From JBMHDN01 sp049889355 (GTDB lineage Bacteria; Pseudomonadota; Alphaproteobacteria; Puniceispirillales; Puniceispirillaceae), in assembly GCA_049889355.1 (NCBI GenBank), contig JBMHDN010000027.1, positions 1-43,305 of the forward strand: DNA of 43,305 nucleotides, read 5' to 3'. Numbering within the stretch: the first letter of the stretch is position 1; each line of letters opens with the position of its first letter. Below the pieces are notes generated by a model. That model did no database searches. It was not told the origin of the DNA and saw only the letters and a program-made list of their open reading frames with translations. The position numbers were made by a program, and so were the translations under genes. Below, one piece after another: positions 41,155 to 43,305 of the stretch.

Positions 41155-42396
41155 ATGACTAGACGTGTTGTTGTAACCGGTATCGGTATCGTTTCTTCTA
41201 TTGGGAATAATGCAGCAGAGGTCACCGATTCCCTGCGTCATGCGCGCTCTGGAATTGTGGCTGCCCCTGACTATGCTGAGCTTGGTTTCCGATCTCAGGT
41301 CAAAGGCGCGGTGAAAATCGATTTAACAGAGCATATTGACCGTAAACAAATGCGCTTCATGGGCGAGGGTGCAGGCTATGCTGTGCTGGCGATGCAGCAG
41401 GCGGTCGCTGATTCAGGCCTCACAGAAGAAGACGTATCGAACCCGCGCACGGGTCTGATTGCTGGTTCAGGTGGCCCGTCAACAGCCAATATGCTGACCG
41501 CTTTTGACACCACACGTGAAAAAGGCCCGAAACGGGTAGGCCCTTATATGGTCCCGCGCTGTATGTCCTCTACTGTCTCAGCCTGTATTGCGACTTTCTT
41601 TAAAATCAAAGGCGTGAATTATTCGATTTCATCTGCCTGTTCGACCTCAGCCCATTGTATCACCGCAGGTGTCGATGCCATCCGCTATGGCATGCAAGAT
41701 GTGGTATTTGCAGGCGGTGGTGAAGAACTGCACTGGACCTTATCTGTGTTGTTTGATGCGATGGGGGCGATGTCTTCTGGCTATAATGACACACCAGACA
41801 AAGCCAGCCGTGCGTATGATGCGAACCGTGACGGCTTTGTGATCGCTGGTGGTGGCGGCATGGTTGTGCTCGAAGATTATGAGCGTGCCAAGGCCCGCGG
41901 CGCCAAAATCTATGCTGAAATTGTGGGTTATGGCGCCAATTCAGATGGTCATGACATGGTCGCCCCATCTGGTGAAGGGGCTGTGCGCTGTATGGAGCTG
42001 GCCCTGGCTGGCTTTGATGGCAAGACCCTCACCGACAAGGTCGATTATATCAATGCCCATGGCACCTCAACCCCAGTCGGCGATATGAAAGAATTAGAAG
42101 CGGTGCGCAATGTCTTTGGACCGCGTGGCTATCTGCCTGTGGTAACCTCAACCAAATCACTAACTGGCCATTCACTGGGCGCAACCGGTGTACAAGAAGC
42201 CATCTATACCATGCTGATGATGCAAGAAGGCTTTATCGGGGCTTCTGCCAATATCGAAAATCCAGACCCGGCAATCGGTGATATCACCATCCCGACCGCC
42301 CGTATGGATGACACCCAGATTAATCTGGCCCTGTCCAACAGCTTTGGCTTTGGGGGTACGAACGCCACACTGGCCATGGCGCGGGTGGCTGACTAA
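41155..42396 (+). CDS. fabB: 3-oxoacyl-ACP synthase I FabB
   Basis: This is the condensing enzyme that elongates the cis-3-decenoyl-ACP made by FabA. The Cys-His-His triad is intact: Cys162 in SSACSTSAHC, His302 in NAHGTSTPVGD, and His339 in LTGHSLGATG, with Lys334. The length is 413 aa, near E. coli FabB. It is directly after fabA in the standard fabA-fabB pair, with fabI 34 bp downstream. Confidence 0.96.
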   Translation: MTRRVVVTGIGIVSSIGNNAAEVTDSLRHARSGIVAAPDYAELGFRSQVKGAVKIDLTEHIDRKQMRFMGEGAGYAVLAMQQAVADSGLTEEDVSNPRTGLIAGSGGPSTANMLTAFDTTREKGPKRVGPYMVPRCMSSTVSACIATFFKIKGVNYSISSACSTSAHCITAGVDAIRYGMQDVVFAGGGEELHWTLSVLFDAMGAMSSGYNDTPDKASRAYDANRDGFVIAGGGGMVVLEDYERAKARGAKIYAEIVGYGANSDGHDMVAPSGEGAVRCMELALAGFDGKTLTDKVDYINAHGTSTPVGDMKELEAVRNVFGPRGYLPVVTSTKSLTGHSLGATGVQEAIYTMLMMQEGFIGASANIENPDPAIGDITIPTARMDDTQINLALSNSFGFGGTNATLAMARVAD

Positions 42397-42430
42397 GCTG
42401 GCAGGATAAAAAAGCAGGGAGACAGAGGCG

Positions 42431-43222
42431 ATGATCACATCTGGTCAGATTTTAAAAGGTAAGCGCGGCCTCATTATGGGGGTCGCCAATGAACGTTCTG
42501 CGGCGTGGGGCATTGCCAAAATGGCCCATGAGCTGGGAGCAGAGCTAGCCTTTTCCTATCAGATGGACGCCTTTCGCAAGCGCCTAGAGCCGCTGGCGGC
42601 AGAAGCTGGCAGCGAGTTGCTCATCGAATGTGATCTGAGCCAAGAAGGCGGGGCACAAACCTGTATCGATGCGCTAGCCAAACAATGGGACAGCCTCGAT
42701 TTTGTCGTGCATTCTATCGGCTTTTCAGACAAATCTGAATTAAAGGGCGCCTACCTTGATACCAGCCGTGATAATTTTGCCCAGACCATGCTGATCTCTG
42801 CCTTTTCTTTCACCGAAGTGGCCAAAGCCGCCAAGCCAATGATGACAGAGGGCGGCTCTCTTTTGACCCTCTCTTATCTGGGCGGGGTGCGCACCGTGCC
42901 CAATTATAATGTGATGGGGGTGGCCAAAGCCGCACTTGAAGCCTCGGTGCGATATCTAGCGGTTGATTTAGGCCGCCAGAATATCCGGGTGAACACGCTG
43001 TCTGCCGGACCTATGCGCACATTGGCCGGGGCGGCGATTACCGGGGCGCGCCATATCTTCCGCCATAGCGAGGCGCACAGCCCGCTAAAACGCAATCCCG
43101 ATATTGATGAGGTGGGCAAAGCAGCCTGCTATCTGCTCTCTGACCTCTCATCTGGGGTCACCGGCGAGACCCATTACGCCGATGGCGGCTACCACCATAC
43201 CGGCATCCCCGGCGAAGAGTGA
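42431..43222 (+). CDS. fabI: Enoyl-ACP reductase FabI (NADH)
   Basis: FabI completes each elongation cycle by reducing trans-2-enoyl-ACP. The short-chain-dehydrogenase nucleotide motif is at the N-terminus (GVANERSAAWGIA). The catalytic pair Tyr149 in SYLGG and Tyr159 with Lys166 in NYNVMGVAKAAL matches E. coli Tyr146/Tyr156/Lys163. The length is 263 aa. The trio fabA-fabB-fabI is a known alphaproteobacterial arrangement. The upstream irr gene seen beside some fabA genes is not in this window. Confidence 0.96.
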   Translation: MITSGQILKGKRGLIMGVANERSAAWGIAKMAHELGAELAFSYQMDAFRKRLEPLAAEAGSELLIECDLSQEGGAQTCIDALAKQWDSLDFVVHSIGFSDKSELKGAYLDTSRDNFAQTMLISAFSFTEVAKAAKPMMTEGGSLLTLSYLGGVRTVPNYNVMGVAKAALEASVRYLAVDLGRQNIRVNTLSAGPMRTLAGAAITGARHIFRHSEAHSPLKRNPDIDEVGKAACYLLSDLSSGVTGETHYADGGYHHTGIPGEE

Positions 43223-43305
43223 GTGCGGGGTTAGAGAGGTCCGATAAAAACTCTCTCAAATTAGCTTTTTATTAAGCTTTTTCTTCTATGATCCCCCTTT
43301 GGCAT
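43223..43305. other. Short end of window after fabI
   Basis: No gene was found. AGAGAG and CTCTCT (43233-43256) could pair around a 12-nt loop, but the following T-rich tract (two AGCTTTTT copies) starts 6 nt later, so a terminator is possible rather than certain. Confidence 0.3.

Noticed and set aside
1..43305. CRISPR array, insertion sequence or phage remnants
   Set aside because: No regularly spaced repeats, transposase, integrase or phage-like genes were found anywhere in the window.

Overview
The window is about 43.3 kb of compact, single-chromosome-type bacterial DNA of moderate GC content. Everything recognisable points to an alphaproteobacterium. Markers are a CcmE/F/G/H cytochrome c maturation cluster, a RegB/RegA (ActS/ActR)-type redox two-component pair, the FabA-FabB-FabI cluster, the dnaA-dnaN-recF-gyrB block, and a ubiE-ubiB-coaBC-dut run. 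TRAP transporter genes, intermediate GC and very tight gene packing make me think of a marine SAR116-like (Puniceispirillum-type) lineage, but that placement is recall-based inference. I see no phage, insertion sequence, CRISPR array, rRNA or convincing tRNA.

Layout. 55-4719 (+): ccmE, ccmF, ccmG and a fused ccmH-ccmI, joined by stop/start overlaps. 4726-6376 (-): a secreted thioredoxin-fold-like protein and a Gfo/Idh/MocA oxidoreductase. 6548-10022 (+): a luciferase-like flavin monooxygenase, an aldo/keto reductase and pyruvate kinase. 10030-12214 (-): a PhyH-type dioxygenase, then a porin with a long 3' untranslated region and a strong distal terminator. 12486-13696: an FAH-family hydrolase and a convergent flavin reductase. 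13938-18955 (+): a TRAP transporter (binding protein, hairpin terminator, small permease, large permease) whose two membrane subunits are both oversized. 19045-22604 (-): a DUF4864-like secreted protein, two EamA/DMT exporters and metZ. 22682-31126 (-): regA/actR, regB/actS, gyrB, recF, dnaN and dnaA. 31609-33354 (-): rpsT, a small secreted protein and mutM. 33576-38687 (+): ubiE, ubiB, coaBC, dut and a moeB/thiF-type gene. 38691-39671 (-): a 2-hydroxyacid dehydrogenase. 39896-43222 (+): an SH3-domain protein, then fabA, fabB and fabI.

How they work together. The ccm genes finish the haem chaperone and apocytochrome ligation pathway, and RegBA-type kinases commonly tune respiratory genes to redox state. 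The dnaA-gyrB block supplies initiation, the sliding clamp, recombinational repair and supercoiling. The ubi genes make ubiquinone, which RegB-type kinases sense. CoaBC supplies coenzyme A, and FabA/B/I make unsaturated and saturated fatty acids.

The most unusual feature is the coaBC gene. It encodes an extra N-terminal domain of about 70 residues that looks like a helix-turn-helix. The 60 bp just upstream hold four alternating TTCACA/TGTGAA half-sites. This suggests a CoA-biosynthesis enzyme that may bind its own promoter. Second are the TRAP permeases, with an N-terminally extended DctQ and a DctM carrying a C-terminal coiled-coil domain of about 320 residues. Third are regulatory signals around dnaA: a GANTC cluster and a leader hairpin.
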